In this document: positions 1 to 7,511 of the stretch, piece by piece
How the letters are laid out: each line of letters starts with the position of its first letter
Position numbering within the stretch: the first letter of the stretch is position 1
DNA from: Candidatus Blautia intestinipullorum
Lineage (GTDB): Bacteria > Bacillota > Clostridia > Lachnospirales > Lachnospiraceae
Assembly: GCA_019120475.1 (NCBI GenBank)
Contig: DWVA01000321.1
Coordinates: 1-14,040 of the forward strand
Direction of reading: 5' to 3'
Length of the DNA: 14,040 bases
Program-made: the position numbers and the translations under genes
The notes under the pieces: generated by a model
Database searches by the model: none
Told to the model about the DNA's origin: nothing
Seen by the model: the letters and a program-made list of their open reading frames with translations, nothing else

Positions 1-1
1 C

Positions 2-121
2 GGGAAAAAATCAAAAGGAAAAGTCATCACCAGAAAGCCGATCCTGCCGGGAAAGGCAGAGCAGGAAGAAAATCCGCGCTCGAAAAGCGCAAAGCTTCGT
101 ATTTTTGAGCGGCGCTGCTGA
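2..121 (+). CDS. rsmH: 16S rRNA (cytosine(1402)-N(4))-methyltransferase RsmH, C-terminal end only
   Basis: Only the last 39 codons are in the window, in the frame beginning at base 2 and ending with TGA at 119-121. The translated end contains ITRKPILP, then ENPRSKSAKLRIFER. The NPRS(R/K)SAKLR block is the typical C-terminus of RsmH (MraW), which methylates the N4 of C1402 in 16S rRNA in the cytoplasm. RsmH normally sits just upstream of ftsL in the dcw clusters of Gram-positive bacteria, and it does so here. The catalytic SAM-binding part lies outside the window, so nothing can be said about its integrity. Identification is strong despite the short fragment because of the motif and the position. 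Confidence 0.9.
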   Translation, partial: GKKSKGKVITRKPILPGKAEQEENPRSKSAKLRIFERRC

Positions 122-137
122 AAGTGTGATAAGATAT

Positions 138-166
138 GAGGCGGCAATAGCCGGCCTCTTGTATTT
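138..166 (+). terminator. weak hairpin between rsmH and ftsL, possible attenuator
   Basis: GAGGCGGC (138-145) can pair with GCCGGCCTC (150-158) across an AATA loop with one bulged G. TTGTATTT follows. The T-tract is interrupted, so this is at best a weak terminator or a processing hairpin in the short gap before ftsL. Confidence 0.3.
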
Positions 167-198
167 CATTGATTTAAAGGGAGTTTGTGATATAAAAG

Positions 199-756
199 AT
201 GGACAGGACAAACAGAGCGGTAGCATCCAGAAGAAGCCGGACCAATGCCAGAAACGCCCGTGGAACATATATAGATGGAAATGCGGTCAGAAAAATCCAG
301 GAAATGCCGTCCAGACAGCGGCCTTCGGCGCCGGAGCGCAGAACCGGAAGAGCCAGGACCGCATCCAAACCTGCGTCACAGTCGGAAAGACGGGTGAGAC
401 AGGTCAGCAGAGAAACGATCAGAAACCGTCAGAAAGCGAAAAGCATGGGACGAGGGTTTGTGATTTTTCTTACAGCGGTATGTGCTGCGATTCTGTTTTT
501 TGCAGTAAATTATCTGCAGCTTAAATCCGATATTACAGGTAAGATCAAAGATGTGGCTGCTCTTGAAGCGGAGTATTCTGAACTGAAAGAAGATAATGAC
601 GCCTACTACAGTCAGGTGACTTCCAATGTAGATCTCAATAAAATAAAAAAGATCGCCATTGGACGGCTGGGTATGAATTATCCAACCGACGAACAGAAAA
701 AGACATACACCATGTCTAACAACAGCTATGTAAGACAGTATCAGGATATCCCGTAA
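199..756 (+). CDS. ftsL: FtsL-like cell division protein with long basic cytoplasmic N-terminus
   Basis: This 185-residue protein has the layout of FtsL: a cytoplasmic N-terminus, one membrane segment at about residues 87-106, and a short extracytoplasmic region whose first part (107-140) looks helical and coiled-coil-like. FtsL bridges DivIB/FtsQ, DivIC/FtsB and the FtsW-FtsI synthase at the septum. The assignment rests mainly on topology and on position between rsmH and the PBP gene, because FtsL sequences are poorly conserved. The N-terminal 86 residues are unusually long and basic, with 21 Arg and 4 Lys against six acidic residues. A stop codon in frame at 193-195 makes ATG 199 the first possible start; an AAAGGGAG element at 176-183 is rather far upstream. 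The next gene begins 16 bases after the stop, so the two are probably co-transcribed. Confidence 0.8.
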   Translation: MDRTNRAVASRRSRTNARNARGTYIDGNAVRKIQEMPSRQRPSAPERRTGRARTASKPASQSERRVRQVSRETIRNRQKAKSMGRGFVIFLTAVCAAILFFAVNYLQLKSDITGKIKDVAALEAEYSELKEDNDAYYSQVTSNVDLNKIKKIAIGRLGMNYPTDEQKKTYTMSNNSYVRQYQDIP

Positions 757-772
757 AACAGGAGGTGGGAAT

Positions 773-3037
773 TTGAGCAGTACCGGCAGAAGGAACAGGC
801 GGAAACCCGTCAGAAAATTGAATCATCAGATGAGAGGGAAGCTAGTAGGACTATTTGGAGTGGTGCTGCTAGCTTTAGTTTGTTTGCTGGCAAGAATCAC
901 TTATATCAATGCCACAAGCGGAGGCAAATACACCAGACAGGTGCTCACGCAGGCCCAGCAGTCTTATGAAAATAATGTGATCCCTGCCAAGAGAGGCAAT
1001 ATTTATGACAGGAACGGAAATCTTCTTGCCACCAGCAATAAGGTATACAACGTTATCCTGGACTGCAAGACCGTCAACTCTGACGTGGAATATGTAGAGC
1101 CGACGATCCGGGCGCTGACAACGGTCCTGGGGCTGGATGAACAGGATATCCGTTCCCGGCTGACTGACAGCGATACGAAAAACAGCCAGTATCAGATCTT
1201 GAAAAAAGAGCTTTCCATGGATGAAAAGAAAGCTTTTGAAGATTATATTACCGTAACAGAAGACAGCACGCTTTCTGAATCGGAAAAGGCAGAACGGGAA
1301 AATGTAAAAGGCGTATGGTTTGAGGAGGATTATCTGAGGACATATCCTTTTAATGATCTTGCATGCGATACCATAGGCTTTACACTGTCAAGAGATGTTG
1401 CCGACGTGGGAATTGAAAGCTACTACAACAGTACGCTGATGGGAACTGACGGCCGTCAGTACGGCTATGTCAGCAGCAATTCCAATGTGGAACAGACCAT
1501 TATTGAACCAAAAGACGGACAGAATATCGTGCTGTCGCTGGATGTAGGCGTACAGCAGATTGTAGAAAAATACGTCAATGGTTTCAAAAAACGTATGGGA
1601 GCCAAGAACATCGGCATTATTGTGGAGGACCCCAATACAGGCGAGATCCTTGCCATGGATGGAGGAGACCGCTATGATCTAAACGAGCCCCGCGACATGT
1701 CGGATATATATTCGGAAGAAGAGATCAAAGCGATGAACGACGCGGAAACAGTAGACGCGCTGAACGCTATGTGGGGCAATTTCTGTGTGACAGACGCCTA
1801 TGAACCGGGATCGGTTGTGAAGCCTATTGTAATGGCAGGCGCTCTGGAGAAGGGAGCCATTTCGGATACGGACACTCTGACCTGCGATGGCGGAGAGTCG
1901 TTTGGAGCGAACGGAGACACTTATATCAAATGTGCGGTTTGGCCAAACGCTCACGGAACGCAGACTCTCCGGGAGGTGATCGCAAACTCCTGCAACGACG
2001 GAATGATGCAGATCGCGGCGAAAATGGGTGTGGAGCAGTTTATTAAAAGCCAGAGCCTTTTTAATTTCGGTACGCGGACCGGCATTGACCTTCCCAACGA
2101 GGGGACCGGTATTATCCATACGACAGATACCATGGGAGAAACGGAGCTGGCCTGCTCCGCCTTCGGACAGGGTTATACATGTACTATGCTTCAGGAAATC
2201 AATGCCATGTGCTCCGTGATCAACGGAGGGTATTATTACCAGCCCCATCTGGCAACGGAAATTCAGGACAGCAACGGAAATACTGTCAGAACTATTGAGC
2301 CGGTGCTTCTCAAACAGACGATCTCGTCAGAGATTTCCGCGGATATCCGTTCCTACATGGAAGCCAGTGTTCTGGAAGGTACCAGCGCCCATTCCAAGGT
2401 GCAGGGCTACAGCTCAGGCGGAAAGACAGGTACGGCGGAAAAGCTGCCAAGAGGAAACGGGAAATATCTTGTATCCTTTATCGGATTTGCTCCGGTAGAC
2501 GAACCCCAGGTAGTGATCTATGTAGTTATAGACGAGCCTAATGCGGAGGAACAGGCGGACAGTAAATATCCCCAGTATATCGCTCAGGGAATTCTCTCAG
2601 AACTTCTTCCGTATCTGAATATTGAACCGGATGAGACGGAAGACGGAGTCGTTCCTGAAACAGAATTGTGGGAAGGCTTTGACGGCGTGCTGGAGGATGT
2701 TTCCGGAAGCAATGTGGATGAAGCTGGAAACCTGGTAGACGCGGAAGGAAACCTGATCGATATGGAGGGCAACCGGATCGATGAGAAGGGATATCTGTTG
2801 AACGAAGAGGGAGAACATGTTCTGAACGACGATGGGGAATATGTGAAGTCCGAAAATCTGGAGGCTCTTGAGGAAGAGGGCGGAGATACCGCGGTTCAGG
2901 ATGCCGGAAACAGTATATCGGAGGATTCCGTATCCAACCCCGACGCTCCGGAGCCGCCGGAAAACGATGAAGATCCTATTGTCGGAAACGATATGGAAAG
3001 CGAGGGAATCACCAACGAGGAAGCCGGACTGGAATAG
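773..3037 (+). CDS. ftsI: class B penicillin-binding protein (FtsI/PbpB type), TTG start, acidic repeat tail
   Basis: This 754-residue septal transpeptidase crosslinks peptidoglycan together with FtsW. It has a basic N-terminus, a membrane anchor at about 23-42, and a dimerisation domain with the class B motif RGNIYDRNG (74-82). The transpeptidase domain follows, with all three penicillin-binding motifs: SVVK (S347, K350), SCN (406-408) and KTGTAE (551-556). No PASTA domains are seen. From about residue 617 an acidic, low-complexity extracytoplasmic tail begins; residues 648-690 hold about six heptads of the form (V/I/L)(D/N)xxGNL. The start is TTG at 773, six to seven bases after a perfect AGGAGGTG (760-767); no nearby ATG fits. 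The gene occupies the pbpB position of B. subtilis. A strong terminator follows its stop. Confidence 0.93.
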   Translation: MSSTGRRNRRKPVRKLNHQMRGKLVGLFGVVLLALVCLLARITYINATSGGKYTRQVLTQAQQSYENNVIPAKRGNIYDRNGNLLATSNKVYNVILDCKTVNSDVEYVEPTIRALTTVLGLDEQDIRSRLTDSDTKNSQYQILKKELSMDEKKAFEDYITVTEDSTLSESEKAERENVKGVWFEEDYLRTYPFNDLACDTIGFTLSRDVADVGIESYYNSTLMGTDGRQYGYVSSNSNVEQTIIEPKDGQNIVLSLDVGVQQIVEKYVNGFKKRMGAKNIGIIVEDPNTGEILAMDGGDRYDLNEPRDMSDIYSEEEIKAMNDAETVDALNAMWGNFCVTDAYEPGSVVKPIVMAGALEKGAISDTDTLTCDGGESFGANGDTYIKCAVWPNAHGTQTLREVIANSCNDGMMQIAAKMGVEQFIKSQSLFNFGTRTGIDLPNEGTGIIHTTDTMGETELACSAFGQGYTCTMLQEINAMCSVINGGYYYQPHLATEIQDSNGNTVRTIEPVLLKQTISSEISADIRSYMEASVLEGTSAHSKVQGYSSGGKTGTAEKLPRGNGKYLVSFIGFAPVDEPQVVIYVVIDEPNAEEQADSKYPQYIAQGILSELLPYLNIEPDETEDGVVPETELWEGFDGVLEDVSGSNVDEAGNLVDAEGNLIDMEGNRIDEKGYLLNEEGEHVLNDDGEYVKSENLEALEEEGGDTAVQDAGNSISEDSVSNPDAPEPPENDEDPIVGNDMESEGITNEEAGLE
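2714..2843 (+). repeat. heptad-repeat-coding segment in the first PBP tail
   Basis: It codes for residues 648-690 of the first PBP: VDEAGNL, VDAEGNL, IDMEGNR, IDEKGYL, LNEEGEH, then VLNDDGEY. The unit is seven codons (21 bases), degenerate at DNA level and clearer in the protein. Confidence 0.75.
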
Positions 3038-3069
3038 AATTTCTGACGGCGCTCCTGCAGAAAGTATAG

Positions 3070-3120
3070 TCCCGGGAGAAATGTCATATATTATTATGAC
3101 ATTTTTTCCGGGGCTTTTTT
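3070..3120 (+). terminator. strong intrinsic terminator directly before the second PBP gene
   Basis: A 19-base-pair stem pairs 3070-3088 with 3095-3113 across a 6-base loop. It includes three G-T wobbles and no mismatch. CTTTTTT follows at 3114-3120. The CCGGGG end of the right arm (3108-3113) is also the only purine-rich stretch before the next start codon. The hairpin sits 32 bases after the first PBP stop, and its U-tract touches the start codon of the second PBP. Confidence 0.85.
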
Positions 3121-3121
3121 G

Positions 3122-4867
3122 ATGAAAAAAAATAAAACATTTCATAAAAAGAAGATTTGGGTGATATTTTTATGCTGTTCGGCTATGCTGGCCGGACTGT
3201 TCGGCCGTCTGATCTATCTGATGGGTTTCCGTTCTGATTATTATTATGAAAAAGCGGAGGATCTCCATGAAAGGGAGCGGGATATTAAAGCAGCAAGAGG
3301 AGAAATTCTGGACGCAAAGGGAAAAGTTCTGGCCGCCAATAAAACAGTCTGTACGATCTCAGTGATCCACAGCCAGATAGAGGAGCCTGAAAAGGTTATC
3401 AGCCTTTTGTCGGAGAAGCTCGGCATGGAGGAAGAAAATGTGCGGAAAAAGGTGGAAAAAGTATCCTCTATAGAGCGGATCAGGACAAACGTGGAAAAAG
3501 AAACAGGAGACGCGATCAGAGAAGCCGGACTGAAAGGAGTAAAAGTTGACGAAGATTATAAGAGATATTATCCATATGGATCTCTGGCTTCCAGAGTGCT
3601 GGGCTTCACCGGGGGAGACAATCAGGGAATCATCGGACTTGAGGTGGAGTATGAGGAAAGCTTAAGCGGTACGCCGGGGAAAATTCTGACGACTACAGAC
3701 GCCAGGGGAATTGAGATCGATGAAATAGGAGAAAGCAGAGTAGAACCGGTTCCCGGAGATAATCTGAGAGTAAGCCTGGACGTTAATATACAGAAATACG
3801 CTCAGCAGGCGGCTGCGAAGGTCATGGAGGAAAAACAGGCGGAAAGGGTGTCGATCCTGCTTATGAATCCGCAGAACGGGGAAATCTACGCCTGCGTAAA
3901 TGTTCCGGAGTTCGACTTGAACGATCCCTTCACTCTGAACACCGGAGAGGACGTATCCGCTCTCAGCCAGGAAGAAGAGCAGGATCTTTTGAACCAGATG
4001 TGGAGGAATCCCTGTTTGAATGATACTTATGAACCGGGTTCTACTTTTAAGATCATCACAATGTCCGCCGGACTGGAGGAAGGCGTGGTCTCCCTTGACG
4101 ATACCTTTTACTGCCCCGGATATAAGCTGGTGGATGACCGGCGTATCCACTGTGCCAACAGACGGGGACACGGATCGCAGACCTTTGTGGAAGGGGCGGA
4201 AAATTCCTGCAATCCGGTGTTTATTGAAGTGGGGTTAAGACTTGGCGTGGACCGGTATTATAAATATTTTACGCAGTTCGGCCTGATGAAGAAAACAGGC
4301 GTTGATCTTCCGGGAGAAGCCGGAACGATCATGCATAAAAAAGAAAATATGGGGAATGTAGAGCTTGCCACAGTATCGTTTGGCCAGTCTTTTCAGATCA
4401 CCCCCATTCAGCTTGCCACAACAGTAAGTTCTCTGATCAACGGCGGGAAACGTATTACGCCTCATTTCGGCGTGTCTGTGGAAAGCGCGGACGGAAGCTA
4501 TGTGAAAAAAATTGAATATCCGGCGGAAACAGGGATCGTTTCAGAGGAAACCTCAGAAACAGTACGTTATATTCTGGAAAAAGTAGTTTCAGAAGGGTCG
4601 GGGAAAAACGCAGGTATTGAAGGATATTCCATAGGAGGAAAAACAGCCACTTCACAGACTCTTCCGAGAAGTTCCAACCGTTATATTTCCTCCTTTCTTG
4701 GCTTTGCGCCTGCGGATGATCCGCAGGTTCTGGCGCTGTGCATCATTCACGATCCTCAGGGTGTATATTATGGAGGAACCATTGCGGCGCCGGTAGTAAG
4801 GAGTATTTTTGAAAACGTTCTGCCATATCTTGGAATCCAGAGAGAAAAAGATGCAGGTGAAAAATGA
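3122..4867 (+). CDS. second class B penicillin-binding protein (FtsI/SpoVD family) with altered KTA motif
   Basis: This 581-residue protein has a short basic N-terminus, a membrane anchor at about 12-34, a class B dimerisation domain and a transpeptidase domain. Active-site motifs are STFK (S307, K310), SCN (362-364) and, where KTG is expected, KTATSQ (507-512): the conserved glycine is alanine. The N-terminal motif is also divergent (RGEILDAKG, with A where DR usually occurs). It sits in the spoVD position of the B. subtilis cluster but has no PASTA domain, so it could be SpoVD-like or a second vegetative PBP; I leave the symbol blank. ATG 3122 is preferred. TTG 3119 is in frame, and no other start codon exists back to the TGA at 3044. 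The only Shine-Dalgarno-like bases are a GGGG inside the terminator stem. Confidence 0.9.
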   Translation: MKKNKTFHKKKIWVIFLCCSAMLAGLFGRLIYLMGFRSDYYYEKAEDLHERERDIKAARGEILDAKGKVLAANKTVCTISVIHSQIEEPEKVISLLSEKLGMEEENVRKKVEKVSSIERIRTNVEKETGDAIREAGLKGVKVDEDYKRYYPYGSLASRVLGFTGGDNQGIIGLEVEYEESLSGTPGKILTTTDARGIEIDEIGESRVEPVPGDNLRVSLDVNIQKYAQQAAAKVMEEKQAERVSILLMNPQNGEIYACVNVPEFDLNDPFTLNTGEDVSALSQEEEQDLLNQMWRNPCLNDTYEPGSTFKIITMSAGLEEGVVSLDDTFYCPGYKLVDDRRIHCANRRGHGSQTFVEGAENSCNPVFIEVGLRLGVDRYYKYFTQFGLMKKTGVDLPGEAGTIMHKKENMGNVELATVSFGQSFQITPIQLATTVSSLINGGKRITPHFGVSVESADGSYVKKIEYPAETGIVSEETSETVRYILEKVVSEGSGKNAGIEGYSIGGKTATSQTLPRSSNRYISSFLGFAPADDPQVLALCIIHDPQGVYYGGTIAAPVVRSIFENVLPYLGIQREKDAGEK

Positions 4868-4892
4868 AATTTTCCGCAGCATCCGCTTAGGC

Positions 4893-4921
4893 TTGATAAA
4901 TCAATGGAAAAGCTTTATACT
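4893..4921 (+). promoter_or_regulatory. sigma-A-type promoter before mraY
   Basis: TTGATA (4893-4898) and TATACT (4916-4921) are separated by exactly 17 bases. Transcription would begin near 4928, so mraY can be expressed independently of the upstream PBP genes. Confidence 0.65.
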
Positions 4922-4928
4922 AAAACAG

Positions 4929-4952
4929 TAGCGTCAGTGTGGACTGACGCTA
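4929..4952 (+). promoter_or_regulatory. perfect 10-bp hairpin at the predicted 5' end of the mraY transcript
   Basis: TAGCGTCAGT (4929-4938) pairs without mismatch with ACTGACGCTA (4943-4952) across a GTGG loop. An A-rich stretch, not a T-tract, follows, so it is not a + strand terminator. It begins about where transcription from the 4893-4921 promoter should begin. A 5'-terminal stabilising stem is a plausible role (inference). Confidence 0.5.
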
Positions 4953-4985
4953 TAAAAAACGAAAGAATAAATAAGAGGTGTGAGG

Positions 4986-5942
4986 ATGGATTTTCAAGTT
5001 GTAATTCCAGTGCTGATCTCCTTTGGAATCAGCGTTATTCTGGGCCCTGTGATCATCCCCTTTCTGAGAAAACTCAAAATGGGGCAGACAGAACGGGTAG
5101 AAGGCGTACAGTCTCATCTGAAAAAAGCAGGAACGCCGACAATGGGCGGGATCATTTTTCTGATCGCCGCAGTGGTGACGGCGCTGTTCTATGTGAAGGA
5201 TTATCCGAAAGTGATCCCGGTGCTGTTTTTGACGCTTGGATTTGGTATTATCGGTTTCCTTGACGATTACCTTAAGGTGGTTCTCAAACGTTCCGACGGA
5301 CTGCTTCCCTGGCAGAAATTTCTTCTTCAGGTCGTGGTGACAGGTATTTTTGCATATTATCTCATTCACTATACAGATATTTCTCTGTCCATGAGGATCC
5401 CGTTCTGGCCGGACCATTATCTGAACATGGGATGGCTTGTGGTCCCGGTACTGTTCTTTGCAGTGATCGGTACGGTAAATGGGGTAAACTTTACGGACGG
5501 GCTTGACGGACTGGCCTCCAGCGTGACTCTGATCGTGGCAGTGTTTTTTACAGTTGTTTCCATAGGCGTTCAGGGCGGAGTGGAGCCGATGACAGGAGCT
5601 GTTGTGGGAGGATTGATGGGATTTCTTCTGTTTAATGTATATCCCGCCAAGATCTTTATGGGAGATACGGGGTCCCTGGCCCTTGGAGGATTTGTGGCAG
5701 GAACGGCTTATGTTCTGGAAATGCCGCTGTTTATCCTTCTGGTCGGCCTGATTTATCTGGTGGAGGTGCTTTCTGTTATGATCCAGGTAAGCTATTTTAA
5801 AGCCACCCATGGCAAAAGGATATTTAAAATGGCGCCGATCCACCATCATTTTGAACTGTGCGGCTGGTCGGAGACACGGGTGGTTGCGGTATTTTCTGTG
5901 ATCACGGCCGTGATGTGCCTGATCGCGCTGCTTGCGCTGTAA
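4986..5942 (+). CDS. mraY: phospho-N-acetylmuramoyl-pentapeptide transferase MraY
   Basis: MraY is the integral membrane enzyme that transfers phospho-MurNAc-pentapeptide from UDP to undecaprenyl phosphate, forming lipid I. The 318-residue product has the usual polytopic pattern. It carries the family's signatures: GFLDDYLKV with the Asp pair D93-D94, NFTDGLDGLA (168-177), MGDTGS (225-230), and the C-terminal PIHHHFE with three histidines (286-288). ATG 4986 is chosen because it gives the typical N-terminus and follows GAGGTG at 4975-4980 by five bases; a GTG at 4980 overlaps that ribosome binding site. In B. subtilis murE lies immediately upstream; here it is absent and mraY has its own promoter and leader hairpin. 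murD follows after 63 bases. Confidence 0.97.
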   Translation: MDFQVVIPVLISFGISVILGPVIIPFLRKLKMGQTERVEGVQSHLKKAGTPTMGGIIFLIAAVVTALFYVKDYPKVIPVLFLTLGFGIIGFLDDYLKVVLKRSDGLLPWQKFLLQVVVTGIFAYYLIHYTDISLSMRIPFWPDHYLNMGWLVVPVLFFAVIGTVNGVNFTDGLDGLASSVTLIVAVFFTVVSIGVQGGVEPMTGAVVGGLMGFLLFNVYPAKIFMGDTGSLALGGFVAGTAYVLEMPLFILLVGLIYLVEVLSVMIQVSYFKATHGKRIFKMAPIHHHFELCGWSETRVVAVFSVITAVMCLIALLAL

Positions 5943-5957
5943 AAGAAAATAAGGATC

Positions 5958-5992
5958 CATGGTATACGGAGGATATCCTGGATATCATGGCA
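5958..5992 (+). promoter_or_regulatory. hairpin between mraY and murD
   Basis: CCATGGTAT near 5958 can pair with ATATCATGG near 5990 (one wobble), with a few further pairs inside after one mismatch. The inner part contains the 10-base palindrome AGGATATCCT. It lies just upstream of the murD ribosome binding site (AAGGAGG, 5995-6001). No T-tract follows, so it is not a terminator. Role unknown. Confidence 0.3.
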
Positions 5993-6005
5993 ATAAGGAG
6001 GAAAT

Positions 6006-7364
6006 ATGAATTTATCGGGGAAAAGAGTCCTTGTGTTCGGTTCCGGAAAAAGCGGGATCGGCGCGGCGGATCTTCTGGGACAGGTCGGAGCCTGTCCTCT
6101 GATATATGACGGCAATGCGGAGATCGACAAAGAAGCTGTGCTACATAAAACAGAGCATGTAAAAGAAATAGAGATTTATGCCGGCGAGCTTCCCGGGGAA
6201 GTGCAGAAAAGCCTGGATCTTGTAGTGTTAAGTCCGGGAGTGCCTACGGATCTTCCTCTGGTAAAAAGCTTTTATGAGCAGGGGCTGCCTGTATGGGGAG
6301 AGGTAGAACTGGCATACCGTATCGGAAAAGGAAGGGTGCTGGCGATCACCGGAACCAACGGCAAGACTACGACTACCGCTCTTCTTGGAAAGATTATGAG
6401 CGACGCGGAGGATTCGGTGTTTGTGGTAGGGAATATCGGAACTCCATATACCTCCAAAGCGCTGGAGATGAAGGAAAACTCCACAACAGTGGCGGAGATC
6501 AGTAGCTTTCAGTTGGAAACTATCGAAAAATTCGCTCCGGAGGTCAGCGCGATCCTTAATATAACAGAGGATCACCTGAACCGTCATCATACTATGGAAG
6601 AATATATCCGGGTCAAAGAACTGATCGTAAAGAACCAGACCAGGGAGAACTATTGTATCCTTAATTATGAAGATGAAGTCCTGCGGGAATTTGGAAAGCA
6701 TATAGTGCCGAAAACCGTATATTTCTCCAGCGCGAGAAAACTGGAAGAAGGAATTTATCTGGATGGAGATCAGATCATCCTGAAAACAGAAAAGGAGGAG
6801 ATCTCCGTTGTCCGCACCGGCGAACTGAAACTTCTTGGAACGCATAATTTTGAGAACGTGATGGCGGCTGTTGCAATGGCGTATTATGCCGGGGTGCCTA
6901 TGGAAAGCATCCGCAGAAGCATCTGTGAGTTTACGGCTGTGGAACATCGCATTGAGTATGTGACGGAAAAAAATGGCGTAGTATATTATAATGATTCCAA
7001 AGGGACAAATCCCGACGCGGCCATTAAGGGGATCCAGGCCATGAACCGGCCGACGCTCCTGATCGGAGGAGGGTACGACAAAGGATCCAGTTATGATGAA
7101 TGGCTGAATTCCTTTGACGGAAAAGTGCGATATCTGGTACTTATCGGACAGACAAAAGAAAAAATCCGGGATGCTGCAGACCGCCTGGGCGTCTGCCCCT
7201 GTATACTCTGCGAGGATCTGGAGGAGGCAGTGAAGGTCTGTGCTGAAAAGGCAAATCCGGGAGACGCGGTGCTTCTCTCACCTGCCTGCGCAAGCTGGGG
7301 ACAGTTTGACAATTACGAGCAGCGGGGAGATATGTTTAAGGAGTATGTGAAAAATCTGAAATAA
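6006..7364 (+). CDS. murD: UDP-N-acetylmuramoyl-L-alanine--D-glutamate ligase MurD
   Basis: MurD is the cytoplasmic ATP-dependent ligase that adds D-glutamate to UDP-MurNAc-L-alanine. The 452-residue length is typical. Domain order is as expected: an N-terminal Rossmann-like UDP-binding domain (VLVFGSGKSG, 8-17), the central ATPase with GTNGKTTT (116-123) and NITEDHLNRH (185-194), with K204 matching the position of the usually carbamylated lysine. The C-terminal domain has YYNDSKGTNPDA (327-338) and LLSPACASWGQFDNYEQRG (423-441). ATG 6006 follows AAGGAGG (5995-6001) at good spacing. It lies downstream of mraY as in B. subtilis, and a terminator follows its stop. Confidence 0.97.
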   Translation: MNLSGKRVLVFGSGKSGIGAADLLGQVGACPLIYDGNAEIDKEAVLHKTEHVKEIEIYAGELPGEVQKSLDLVVLSPGVPTDLPLVKSFYEQGLPVWGEVELAYRIGKGRVLAITGTNGKTTTTALLGKIMSDAEDSVFVVGNIGTPYTSKALEMKENSTTVAEISSFQLETIEKFAPEVSAILNITEDHLNRHHTMEEYIRVKELIVKNQTRENYCILNYEDEVLREFGKHIVPKTVYFSSARKLEEGIYLDGDQIILKTEKEEISVVRTGELKLLGTHNFENVMAAVAMAYYAGVPMESIRRSICEFTAVEHRIEYVTEKNGVVYYNDSKGTNPDAAIKGIQAMNRPTLLIGGGYDKGSSYDEWLNSFDGKVRYLVLIGQTKEKIRDAADRLGVCPCILCEDLEEAVKVCAEKANPGDAVLLSPACASWGQFDNYEQRGDMFKEYVKNLK

Positions 7365-7384
7365 TGCTGTAACTGCAGAAATAG

Positions 7385-7438
7385 AAAGGTTCAAAATCTG
7401 TCGGAGCGGACGGCCGGGACAGACTTTGAACCTTTTTT
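7385..7438 (+). terminator. intrinsic terminator after murD
   Basis: An 18-base left arm (7385-7402) pairs with 7418-7435 with one A-C mismatch across a 15-base loop, ending in six T at 7433-7438. It separates mraY-murD from ftsW-murA-divIB. No convincing promoter was found between it and ftsW at 7512, so read-through may be needed for ftsW expression. Confidence 0.8.
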
Positions 7439-7511
7439 GAAAAGAGAGGCCATGCATATTTCCCTCCTGTTCCCTCATATGAATGAATAACATGGTGCCG
7501 GGAGGCGGACA

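Noticed and set aside
4904..5263. A 119-codon + strand frame overlapping the start of mraY
   Set aside because: It begins inside the mraY promoter, and its translation is the out-of-frame reading of mraY.
4950..5960. A 336-codon minus-strand open frame opposite mraY
   Set aside because: It is a shadow of mraY: His/Lys/Gln-rich low-quality sequence, no ribosome binding site, and no recognisable domain, while the + strand protein matches MraY at every motif.
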